Shown one piece after another: positions 24,160 through 32,449 of a stretch of DNA of 64,000 nt. This stretch comes from Candidatus Electrothrix scaldis. Lineage in GTDB: Bacteria; Desulfobacterota; Desulfobulbia; Desulfobulbales; Desulfobulbaceae. The DNA is taken from the NCBI GenBank assembly GCA_033584155.1, contig CP138355.1, positions 1,054,001 to 1,118,000 on the forward strand, in the 5' to 3' direction. The notes below the pieces were generated by a model. It was given only the letters and a program-made list of their open reading frames with translations. It made no database searches and was not told the DNA's origin. How positions within the stretch are numbered: the stretch's first letter is position 1; each line of letters opens with the position of its first letter. Both the position numbers and the translations under genes were made by a program.

Positions 24160-26730
24160 CTACAGCCTCGGATCAACTGCTTCGCTCTCCAGAGCTAGGA
24201 CGCCGAATACACTTTCATGGATCCGTCGCAAGGGCTCTTTTTTCATAAGGCGTTCAAGCCCCTCAATGCCAAGAGCAAATTCCCGTAAGGCCAGAGAACG
24301 TTTTCTCGACAGTCCTCTTTTTTTCAAGCGAGAAAGGTTTGCTGGGTGATCGTATTCAGGACCGTAGATGATGCGCAGGTATTCACGCCCTCTGCACTTA
24401 ACTGCGGGCTGTACCAAGCCTTGTTTGCCGTAGGAGATAAAATCATAGGGTTTGACTACCATTCCTTCACCACCCCTTTCTGTGAGGTCTAACCACCAAG
24501 CAATGGCCTGTTGTACACAGCGTTCATCTTGGGTCTCGATAACCTGATACGGAGTGATCCGCAATAGTTGCTCGTCCGCTTGGCAGAGTTCTTTAATATT
24601 CTCCATATGCCAAGTATGGTCTTTATCGACATGTACAGAGCCTTCAGTGGCGAGAATATGAAAAGGAGCCAGTTTGTAATCCTCAATCGAAGTAACATCC
24701 CAGCAATATTGTCTATACGCTGCTCTGTATTTTTCAATAGAGGCCTGTTTGCTATGAAATTTGTCGTAAAGGAGTTGGGCCCCGTCAAGATTTCGGGCAG
24801 CAGCTTTTTTCAGAATGTTTTCAACATCGGACAAGGCATGTGAGGCTGCCGTTCCCACAGATGCATATTGCTCTTTGAGCAAGGCCTGTGCCTTGGCAGA
24901 CCACGGCATGAGCTCCGTGTCCAGGCAAACCCATTCTGTCTGATGTTTTTTCCAGAAGCCTGAAGTGTCACATGCTTGGACAATACGGCGGAGGAATGCC
25001 TGCTCCATCTCAGGATTAGTGAAAAAGTTCCGCCCTGTTCGTGTATAGCAAACCCCAATTCTTCCATTTGTCACGCCGAAATGTTTTTGTGCCGCAGCGT
25101 TATCTCGGCAGAGTATCAGGACTGCCCGTGAGCCCATATGTTTTTCTTCGCACACGACCCGTTCAATCCCCTGATTTCGATAGTACCCGAGAGCTTCTTC
25201 TGGGTGCTCCAGGAACTGGGGTAGGTTGCTGGTTTCGCAAGGGGACATAGTCGGTGGCAGATAAATAAGCCATTTGGGATTGACTGCAAAGCGACTCATC
25301 ACCTCCAGAGCGGCAATGGAATTTTCCTCCTGTAACGTGATGTTATTTCGTAATCGAGTTTGGACAATGCGTTTACCGATTACGTCGTCAATATCGAGAA
25401 GGTCGTCGTATTCCTGTTGCTGGCTTAACTCCGTCTGGTTTTGGTGCAGAGGACGAATTGGTTCGCAATAAGTTTTCTTCGCCGGAACAGAGATCAGGTC
25501 TGCTTCGGGGTAGCGCAAGGCCGTCAGGCTTCCCCCGAAGACACAGCCTGTATCGATATCAATGGTTCTGTTAAGCCACTCAGGAGTCGGTATTGGTGTG
25601 TGTCCGTACACGACCTTGGCCTTACCCCGGTATTCAGCTGCCCAGTTATATCGAACCGGTAGACCAAATTCATCAGTCTCTCCTGTGGTCTCCCCATACT
25701 GGCAGAAAGAGCGCACGGCCGCTGATCCCCGTCCTTGCATCTCCTCTTTCAGCCCTGCATGGGCAACAACCAATTTCCCTCCATCAAAGACATAATGGCT
25801 GACCAAACTGTACAGAAATTCTTTGACCCGCGCACTAAATTCAGGCGATTCCTGGCTCAGCTGTTCAAGGGTTTCCTCAAGGCCGTATCTGACTTTTACG
25901 TTTTTGCCACTGAGTTTTTTCTGAAGTTTCATATCATGGTTGCCTGGAACGCAAAAGGCCGTTCCAGCCGCAACCATGTTCATCACCAGTTTGAGAACAG
26001 CAGGAGAATTAGGGCCTCGGTCAACTAAATCTCCAAGGAAGACGATCTTACGTTCTCCAGGACAATTCACTCGGATACCGAAGTTGCGACCGTCATCAGC
26101 AACGGGGTGTATGGTATAGCCCAAGTTGTGGAGCAAGTCGATAAGCTCATCGTAGCATCCGTGGATATCTCCGATCAGGTCGAAGGGGCCCGTAATATCT
26201 TGCTTGTTGCTGTAGAGCTTTTCTCTGGCAATTCCTGTGATACGCTCTATTTCTTCTTCTGACCTCAGGACATAGATTTTTCTGAACCCTTCCCGTTTCA
26301 GACCTTTGAGAGAGCGTTTGAGCTGATTCTGCTGTTGGCGGATAACGTGGCTGCCAAAATTGCGGTCTGGTCGGATGGTATTTCGTGCTTCACATACTTT
26401 TTTCGGTAGGTCAAGGACAATGGCTGTGGGAAGAGTATGGTATTTTCTGGCCAGCTGAATAAGACTTTTCCGGGCAGTCATCTGGACGTTGGTGGCATCC
26501 ACTACTGTCAACAGTCCGTTCTTAAGTCTTTTTTCTATGATATAATGGACAAGATCAAAGGCATCTGTAGTCGCTTCCTGGCTATTTTCATCGTTAGAGA
26601 CAATCCCTCGGCAATTATCCGAAGAAACAACCTCATAAGGTGAGAAATGTTTTAGGGCAAAGCTGCTCTTGCCTGACCCGGAGGCACCAATAAGCAGAAC
26701 TAAGGAGAGTTCTGGTATGTTAATTTCCAT
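24160..26730 (-). CDS. pnkp: Polynucleotide kinase-phosphatase-ligase (bacterial Pnkp)
   Basis: 856 residues, the full family length, in three modules. The N-terminal 5'-OH kinase has Walker A GASGSGKSS at 15-23 and the lid PDRNFGSHVIRQQ. The central metallophosphoesterase is a 2',3'-phosphatase with GDIHG at 187-191, GDLVDRG at 233-239, GNHD at 263-266 and GHTP near 376. The C-terminal adenylyltransferase/ligase module has nucleophile Lys530 in EEKHMGSRA. With Hen1 it repairs RNAs cut by ribotoxins: it heals ends, and Hen1 methylates the 3' ribose before sealing so the joint resists recleavage. Its start overlaps the end of hen1 by 11 bases, so they are translationally coupled. All catalytic motifs I can check are intact. 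Confidence 0.95.
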   Translation of the reverse strand: MEINIPELSLVLLIGASGSGKSSFALKHFSPYEVVSSDNCRGIVSNDENSQEATTDAFDLVHYIIEKRLKNGLLTVVDATNVQMTARKSLIQLARKYHTLPTAIVLDLPKKVCEARNTIRPDRNFGSHVIRQQQNQLKRSLKGLKREGFRKIYVLRSEEEIERITGIAREKLYSNKQDITGPFDLIGDIHGCYDELIDLLHNLGYTIHPVADDGRNFGIRVNCPGERKIVFLGDLVDRGPNSPAVLKLVMNMVAAGTAFCVPGNHDMKLQKKLSGKNVKVRYGLEETLEQLSQESPEFSARVKEFLYSLVSHYVFDGGKLVVAHAGLKEEMQGRGSAAVRSFCQYGETTGETDEFGLPVRYNWAAEYRGKAKVVYGHTPIPTPEWLNRTIDIDTGCVFGGSLTALRYPEADLISVPAKKTYCEPIRPLHQNQTELSQQQEYDDLLDIDDVIGKRIVQTRLRNNITLQEENSIAALEVMSRFAVNPKWLIYLPPTMSPCETSNLPQFLEHPEEALGYYRNQGIERVVCEEKHMGSRAVLILCRDNAAAQKHFGVTNGRIGVCYTRTGRNFFTNPEMEQAFLRRIVQACDTSGFWKKHQTEWVCLDTELMPWSAKAQALLKEQYASVGTAASHALSDVENILKKAAARNLDGAQLLYDKFHSKQASIEKYRAAYRQYCWDVTSIEDYKLAPFHILATEGSVHVDKDHTWHMENIKELCQADEQLLRITPYQVIETQDERCVQQAIAWWLDLTERGGEGMVVKPYDFISYGKQGLVQPAVKCRGREYLRIIYGPEYDHPANLSRLKKRGLSRKRSLALREFALGIEGLERLMKKEPLRRIHESVFGVLALESEAVDPRL

Positions 26731-28111
26731 GTGTAAAGATCCCCATCTGCGTTGGTCCTCCTATTTTCTCGTCAATTTCTCCGATCTGTCGAAATTCCAC
26801 CGTATAGTTATACCGCTTGGCGGTTTTTTGTGCCCATGTCTCAAACTCCTGTCGGGTCCATTCAAAACGGTGGTCAGGGTGGCGTAAGGTTCCCGGTTCC
26901 ATCCCTTCAAAAAGGACATTATATTCTCTGTTTGGTGTGGTCAAGAGGACCGTTTGCGGAGTAGCGCAGGCAAAGACGACACGTTCAAAATCCTGAAGCC
27001 TGTTTGCATCCAGGTGCTCTATAACCTCCATAACCACAGCTGCATCGTAACTGGCAAATCGCTTGTCTCGATAGAGAAGTGAGCCCTGGAAGATCTCAAG
27101 GCGCTCCTGTTGTTTTGGGGCCATTTGGTCCCAATGTAGGCGTTCTTTCGCCTTGCATAATGTTGTATAGGAGATATCTGTGCCGGTGATCTTGACGAAT
27201 TGTTTCTCTTTGAGTAAAGCACGGATCAGCTTTCCCTCTCCGCAGCCGAGGTCCAATACTGTTTTCGCTTCTGTTTTTTTGAGTTCTTCCAGAACAGTGC
27301 GGATTCTTTTTTGATTGAGGGTATCTTGGCGTTCCTTTTCCTCCGTTGTTATTTCCTGTTCCTGCTCTTCTTCTTCTTCAGTAAGACGTTTCAGGGCCTG
27401 TCGGGAGAGAGAACCGAGGTTAATGAGATAGCGCCTGGTTATTTGTTCTTTTTCGGGATGCGCTGCCAGCCACCCTTGGCCTTTGGCCAGCAGCTTATCA
27501 ATTTCATCCTGATTGACAAAATAATGTTTGTCATTGTCTAAGGCCGGAATAAGGACATAGAGGTGGGAAAGCAGTTCATGCAGCGTAATGGTATGAAAGA
27601 GATCAAGGGTGAAGTAGCGACTCTTGCCCCATTCGGTAAATTGATCATCTAAAATATGTTGCTTTAGTTCGACGCGGTATCCCAAGGGCTCAAACATTTT
27701 TTTAATGAGGAGGGCACCTCCTCGCGGTGCAGGAAGTACGGAGAGCCTGACATGAAACGGCATGGGTTGGTCAACCAGTTCCGGTTTTGCCGAACACCTG
27801 CCGTTCATAGCCGTTGAAAAGGCCTTGGATAGAGCAACACTCAAAAAAGAGGAGGCCACATAAGGGCGGTCGTTAACGTACTGCCCAAGAGAAAAACCTT
27901 TTCCTGCGAGATTTCTTGCTCCTCGCACTAACTCAATCGGATCAACATCCAGGAGCAGGGCAGCTGTTGTTTTCTCTTCTGAAGCCTCAGGGTAGAAAAT
28001 ATGCGCCTTGCCTATGGCTAGGTCAACAGCTTGGACTTTATCTGGATGCTTATGCAGAAGAAAACCGAGATCTGTTGCCGGAGTATGCGTGGTTGTTATT
28101 GTGAGGAGCAT
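26720..28111 (-). CDS. hen1: Hen1 3'-terminal RNA ribose 2'-O-methyltransferase
   Basis: 463 residues. The N-terminal half (MLLTITTTHTPATDLGFLLHK, AHIFYPEAS, LDVDPIELVRGARN) is the bacterial Hen1 ligase-activating domain. The C-terminal half is an AdoMet methyltransferase with LDLGCGEGKLIRALL (SAM loop), ITGTDIS (ribose-binding Asp) and the metal-ligand segment VVMEVIEHLD. The enzyme methylates the 2'-OH of a damaged RNA 3' end during Pnkp/Hen1 repair. It starts 4 bases after the PiT transporter stop, so it is embedded in that operon, and overlaps pnkp by 11 bases. Highly confident family call. Confidence 0.95.
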   Translation of the reverse strand: MLLTITTTHTPATDLGFLLHKHPDKVQAVDLAIGKAHIFYPEASEEKTTAALLLDVDPIELVRGARNLAGKGFSLGQYVNDRPYVASSFLSVALSKAFSTAMNGRCSAKPELVDQPMPFHVRLSVLPAPRGGALLIKKMFEPLGYRVELKQHILDDQFTEWGKSRYFTLDLFHTITLHELLSHLYVLIPALDNDKHYFVNQDEIDKLLAKGQGWLAAHPEKEQITRRYLINLGSLSRQALKRLTEEEEEQEQEITTEEKERQDTLNQKRIRTVLEELKKTEAKTVLDLGCGEGKLIRALLKEKQFVKITGTDISYTTLCKAKERLHWDQMAPKQQERLEIFQGSLLYRDKRFASYDAAVVMEVIEHLDANRLQDFERVVFACATPQTVLLTTPNREYNVLFEGMEPGTLRHPDHRFEWTRQEFETWAQKTAKRYNYTVEFRQIGEIDEKIGGPTQMGIFTHGN

Positions 28112-28115
28112 GTGA

Positions 28116-29381
28116 TTAACCGAATATCCCTTTGAGGATGAAGAAAAAGATCATCGCCAGAATCGCTCCTACAGGTAGGGTCACCAGCCAGGAGATGATG
28201 ATGTTCAGTACCACCCGCAGGTCCAGTGCCCCTATGCCACGGGCCAGTCCAACACCAAGTACTGAACCAACCAGGATATGGGTAGTGGAAACAGGCAGGC
28301 CGGTCCGGGAGGCCAGCACTACGGTGGAGGCAGCAGCCAACTCAGCACAGAAACCACGGGAAGGGGTGAGCTCAGTGATCTTGGTGCCCACGGTGAGCAT
28401 AACCCGATAGCCCAGGGTGACCAGGCCAGCCACGATACCGCCGCCACCAAGGAGGAGGATCCAGAGTGGCATTTCGGATTTTTGCATGACCTCACCACCG
28501 GAAGAGACAATACTGACCACGGCAGCCAGTGGTCCTATACCGTTGGCCACATCATTGGAACCGTGGGCAAAGGCCATTGAGCAAGCGGTAAAGAGCATCA
28601 TAGGCGTGAAGACTTTTTCCACGCTGGCAAAATGGAAATCCCGGTCTGCTGCCGGATCTTCTGCTACCTTACGCACCAGGGACCAACCAAGCAGGGCCGT
28701 GAGGATACCGATGACCACGGCTGCGGCAAAGCTTTGGCCAGCAGTCAAGTTGACGTGGAGATGCTTCAATCCTTTAAACAGGGTTACGAGGGAGATGATA
28801 AAGCCTACAAGAAAGATGTAGACTGGGGCATATTTTTTGGCATTCTTTAGCGGATTTTCTGTGTCGAAAATGAGCTTGCGGGTACTCATGACCAGGATAA
28901 AGGAGATGGTCCCGCCCACTGCCGGAGAGATGACCCAGCTGGCAATGATTGTCCCGATCTTTGACCAGTTGACAGCATCAGGTCCGATACCAACCAGGGC
29001 AAAGCCTACTAAGGCTCCTACGATGGAGTGGGTGGTGGAAACCGGCCATCCCTTTGCTGAGGCAACCATGAGCCAAATCGCGGCAGCCAACAGGGCTGCC
29101 AGCATGCCGTAGACCAGGATCTCCGGTTTGTCCACGATACTGCTCGGGTCAATAATCCCCTTGCGGATGGTCTTGGTGACATTCCCTCCAGCCAAAACCG
29201 CACCGGCAAATTCAAAGATAATGGCAATGCCGATTGCCTGTTTGACCGTGACTGCTCCAGCCCCCACTGAGGTTCCCATAGCATTGGCCAGGTCATTGGC
29301 CCCGACCCCCCAGGTCATATACAGGCCGAAGATCATCGCCAGGATGATCAAAATTGTTCCGTAGGCCGCTATTATTTCCAT
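28116..29381 (-). CDS. pit: Inorganic phosphate transporter, PiT family
   Basis: 421 residues from ATG 29381, preceded by AAAGGAGCAGTAAA. The longer frame to 29432 has no such site. About ten to twelve membrane helices carry the duplicated PiT signature: GANDLANAMGTSVGAGAVTV in the N-terminal half and AHGSNDVANGIGPLAAVV in the C-terminal half. A repeated PVSTTHxxVG motif (WPVSTTHSIVGALVG and LPVSTTHILVGSVLG) is also present. It takes up phosphate driven by proton or sodium symport. The DUF47 partner lies just upstream and hen1 follows after 4 bases. Confidence 0.95.
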   Translation of the reverse strand: MEIIAAYGTILIILAMIFGLYMTWGVGANDLANAMGTSVGAGAVTVKQAIGIAIIFEFAGAVLAGGNVTKTIRKGIIDPSSIVDKPEILVYGMLAALLAAAIWLMVASAKGWPVSTTHSIVGALVGFALVGIGPDAVNWSKIGTIIASWVISPAVGGTISFILVMSTRKLIFDTENPLKNAKKYAPVYIFLVGFIISLVTLFKGLKHLHVNLTAGQSFAAAVVIGILTALLGWSLVRKVAEDPAADRDFHFASVEKVFTPMMLFTACSMAFAHGSNDVANGIGPLAAVVSIVSSGGEVMQKSEMPLWILLLGGGGIVAGLVTLGYRVMLTVGTKITELTPSRGFCAELAAASTVVLASRTGLPVSTTHILVGSVLGVGLARGIGALDLRVVLNIIISWLVTLPVGAILAMIFFFILKGIFG

Positions 29382-29481
29382 TTTACTGCTCCTTTCTGTA
29401 TCTGTGTTCTGTCTTTTCTTTGTGTCTGCCAAGCCTTGGGACCCGGTCCTGAGCTTGGAGGGATGCTACTGTCTTGTGGTT

Positions 29482-30168
29482 TTATTTTGACAGGAACAAC
29501 AGTAAACGATCTGACATGTTCTCAGCCATATCTGACATGTTGCCAAGTAAATCTATAACCTTATACCAAAATATAACTGAGACTGGGGAAAGGTTGTCTT
29601 CCACCTCAAAGAGGCTACGGCGGATCCTGTGCAGGTTTTGATCAATCTCATGCTCACTCTTTCGTAGGTTGTCGATCATGCTGATAACTTTATCATGTTC
29701 CCTGCCTGCAAAGCCAACTTCAACCAACTCATCCAACTCTTCAATGATTGATTTGGCCTCAGCGCAGATACCTAAGGTATTCGTGAGCAGGACGTTGAGC
29801 TGATCTTTGATGGCTTCTGGTACCTCCATGTCGCGGCTGATCAGGATTTGACTAATCTCTTCTGTGTTATCAGCCAGGGAGTCCTGATCATGCAGGAGCT
29901 TGAGCAGATCCCGGCGATCAACCGGGAGAAACAATGTTTTCGGCATGTTAAGACGAAAGGTGCTTTTCTGCTTGTCTGCTGCGGTCTCCAGTTCGTTGAT
30001 CTGTTGAGCGATTTTTTGGACGCCCGCATAATCCTTTGCCTGTAGAGCCGTGAACAGCGGTTCTAACAAAGATACACAGCTGAACACCGTCCGCATATGT
30101 TCCTGAATCGGCTTAAACGGTGATTTGTGCAGGAGCCCGGATAAGGGGCTGATCGATTTCAATGCCAT
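29482..30168 (-). CDS. DUF47 (TIGR00153) PhoU-like partner of PiT
   Basis: 228 residues, all-helical. It opens with SPLSGLLHKSPFKPIQEHM, then VDRRDLLKLLHDQDSLADNTEEIS, a typical metal-cluster helix of PhoU-like folds, and ends NMSDMAENMSDRLLLFLSK. DUF47 proteins are almost always encoded next to PiT transporters and are thought to regulate them. The 100-base gap to pit shows no terminator, so co-transcription is likely. ATG follows a weak AAGGAG-like stretch. Confidence 0.9.
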   Translation of the reverse strand: MALKSISPLSGLLHKSPFKPIQEHMRTVFSCVSLLEPLFTALQAKDYAGVQKIAQQINELETAADKQKSTFRLNMPKTLFLPVDRRDLLKLLHDQDSLADNTEEISQILISRDMEVPEAIKDQLNVLLTNTLGICAEAKSIIEELDELVEVGFAGREHDKVISMIDNLRKSEHEIDQNLHRIRRSLFEVEDNLSPVSVIFWYKVIDLLGNMSDMAENMSDRLLLFLSK

Positions 30169-30231
30169 GTAATTTATCTCCTTAAAAAGGTTGCTTTGTA
30201 TTCTACAATTCCTGTCTCTTCAAGAGATATT

Positions 30232-32325
30232 TTATCTCTCATCGGTGTCGTCAATTTTTCCTATAAGCTTTATTAGGGGTTCAGATGGGTAACTGATCGG
30301 GATCATTTTGCTGTTGACCTCGATAAACAGACTCGGGCCATCTGCATGACCGCTAAAAATAATATGATGTCCTTTGATGTCTGCAACATTTCGCCAAACG
30401 CCCCCAGATGGATCTATAGGGGTATGGCCGACAATAAAAGGAGTGTGTTTACTCAGCCCCATGTGTTTTCGGAATTGCTTGACATCGCCCTTGGAGTATC
30501 CAGCCAGATAATGGGGACGTTTCAAACGGCTATTGATGAGGTCATTCTGTATCTTGGGATGATTATGGATATTGATCAGTTTTGTTCGGGTAACTTTTTT
30601 TCCGCTCGGGCCAGCATGACAGGCGATAAAAGAATCAGAACAGACGACATAGGCAAGCAGGTCGTAAAAACGCTCCATTTCTTCCACATATTCCTGCCCT
30701 CGCAGCTCCAGGAGGCGTCGGCGCATTAATATGCCCTGGGAGATACCTGCTTTGCTGATACTTTCTGAAAACGAGTCATGGTTTCCCTTGAGATAAAAGA
30801 AATTCTTGGGGAAATGCTGCTTGAAATGTAAGATCAGATCCATCATCAGGATGGATGTATCCATATCTTCCATCTCACCGTCTACCTCAGAATGGACTGC
30901 ATCGCCGAGTATGATGACAGCGGCCGTATCTGTTTCCAGTCCTGCCAGGAATCTGTTTTCCGTGATAATCTTGAGAAAATTATCTACCTGGGCATGCAGG
31001 TCGCCAATAATGATCGGGAGGAGGGTTTTGGGGAATTCTATCAAGCCACCGGGTTGTCCTTGGTTATTCTCCGGTCGGTAGGCCTCTTGCTCCAGGATGG
31101 TGTTGACCTCCCTAATGAGAGCAAGGGCCTGGTCTGGAGGTAAGGGGGTGATGTCTCCACCGTAGATGCGCCGTACAGTTCGCAGGGCCTGGTACCGGCG
31201 CTCTGTAACCCGATCAATCCGTTCGCTATCCTGTACCAGGATGATTTCTACTGAGCGCTTTTCCGTCAGGGGCGTGATGATGATGTCGCCTTTGCTGTTG
31301 CTGAGCGTCAGATGGCGTTCAGCAACGTCCTGCTCAAAATGAAAGATGTTTTGGTACTCCTCATTGGCACGGCCCACCATGACGGTGTCGCCCGGACAGA
31401 GCCTGGTGAAACCACAGAGCTGCATGCCATAGGTCCTCGGGTCGGTGACCAACCAGTTTCGACGGAGATATTTCCGCCGTACCCCTAAGGGTAATTCTGG
31501 GTAGAAGCGTAGGATGCGCTCACCAAGCTTGAGCTCAAAGGGATTGCCATCAAAGGAGACCCGACTTTCTTTGCTGATCTTTTGCCACTGATCAGTGATG
31601 GTCAACCAATTGCTGGGATCTCGGCGCAGGATGAGCCATTTCCAGCCATCCAGGGTGGTCAGGCTCGGCCGGGGACCGGAGGTGGCTGTGGCCCAGGCCG
31701 GAATCCCAGGCTCGCCTTCTTCCACAATGCACAGGGGTGGTTGCTCCAGGGCTTCACGAATATAGACCTGCATTCTTACCCTGTGCAGGTAGAGCACGAC
31801 TTCCTGATACACAGCCACCTGTCGCTTGATCATATCAAGGGTCATGACCTCATCCACCGGGAAATAGCCTTCTGCCTTACGTCCCAGGCGTTGTTGATAA
31901 ATGACATCCGGTTTGGGGAGGAGGAATTCAAAGATATAGCGCTGTCGCCAGTTGCTTTGCAAAAAACGATGTCCTTCGGGTGGAAGCTGAATCCGTTCCA
32001 GTTGCAGGGGGAGTGGTTTTTCTGCTGCGAGCCAATCCGGGTCAAATACGGTCAGGGCCTGGGGAAAGCCCTCAAAGGGGAGACCGAGATGCACTTCACG
32101 GGGGCGGTAGATAAGGGTTTTGTCTTTCCACCAGCCCTTACGGGTCAGGTCGATATATCCCTCATTGGGCCACCCATGAATTGTGTTGATATAGTAGGTC
32201 TTTCCAGACCCTGGTGGGCCGGTAACCAGCAGCTGGACAAAGGTCAGGCCGATGGGAAGATCCACCCCACGAATATTTTGCAGGGTGTTGATTGGTACCA
32301 ACTTTTTTCTAAACGGATCCGCCAT
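30232..32325 (-). CDS. P-loop / FHA-like / metallophosphoesterase fusion protein
   Basis: 697 residues. Residues 34-43 give a Walker A motif VTGPPGSGKT followed by a compact P-loop domain. A ~150-residue segment rich in Trp and aromatic residues comes next. Residues about 310-355 resemble an FHA core: GDTVMVGR at 312-319, then AERHLTLS at 335-342 and GDIIITPL, the GR...SxxH-like arrangement although Glu-Arg-His replaces Ser-x-x-His. Residues about 437-690 are a calcineurin-type phosphoesterase with GDLHA (Asp442, His444), LGDAVHSE, KGNHDSF, CHAGP and GHTPID, all metal ligands present. The P-loop plus phosphatase plus FHA set recalls eukaryotic PNKP, though the order differs and kinase activity is not shown. 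It heads the minus-strand run that contains DUF47, pit, hen1 and pnkp, with a 63-base gap. Confidence 0.75.
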   Translation of the reverse strand: MADPFRKKLVPINTLQNIRGVDLPIGLTFVQLLVTGPPGSGKTYYINTIHGWPNEGYIDLTRKGWWKDKTLIYRPREVHLGLPFEGFPQALTVFDPDWLAAEKPLPLQLERIQLPPEGHRFLQSNWRQRYIFEFLLPKPDVIYQQRLGRKAEGYFPVDEVMTLDMIKRQVAVYQEVVLYLHRVRMQVYIREALEQPPLCIVEEGEPGIPAWATATSGPRPSLTTLDGWKWLILRRDPSNWLTITDQWQKISKESRVSFDGNPFELKLGERILRFYPELPLGVRRKYLRRNWLVTDPRTYGMQLCGFTRLCPGDTVMVGRANEEYQNIFHFEQDVAERHLTLSNSKGDIIITPLTEKRSVEIILVQDSERIDRVTERRYQALRTVRRIYGGDITPLPPDQALALIREVNTILEQEAYRPENNQGQPGGLIEFPKTLLPIIIGDLHAQVDNFLKIITENRFLAGLETDTAAVIILGDAVHSEVDGEMEDMDTSILMMDLILHFKQHFPKNFFYLKGNHDSFSESISKAGISQGILMRRRLLELRGQEYVEEMERFYDLLAYVVCSDSFIACHAGPSGKKVTRTKLINIHNHPKIQNDLINSRLKRPHYLAGYSKGDVKQFRKHMGLSKHTPFIVGHTPIDPSGGVWRNVADIKGHHIIFSGHADGPSLFIEVNSKMIPISYPSEPLIKLIGKIDDTDER

Positions 32326-32449
32326 AATTTTCTAACAAAGCAATGTAACAGACCATCATATGGCTGTTTGTAGCAATCAACTGTATTAGAAGGAAAGAAA
32401 TAATGCAATGAGAGTTATGGGGAAATGCGCAAGAAAGGGGAGGGGAGGC

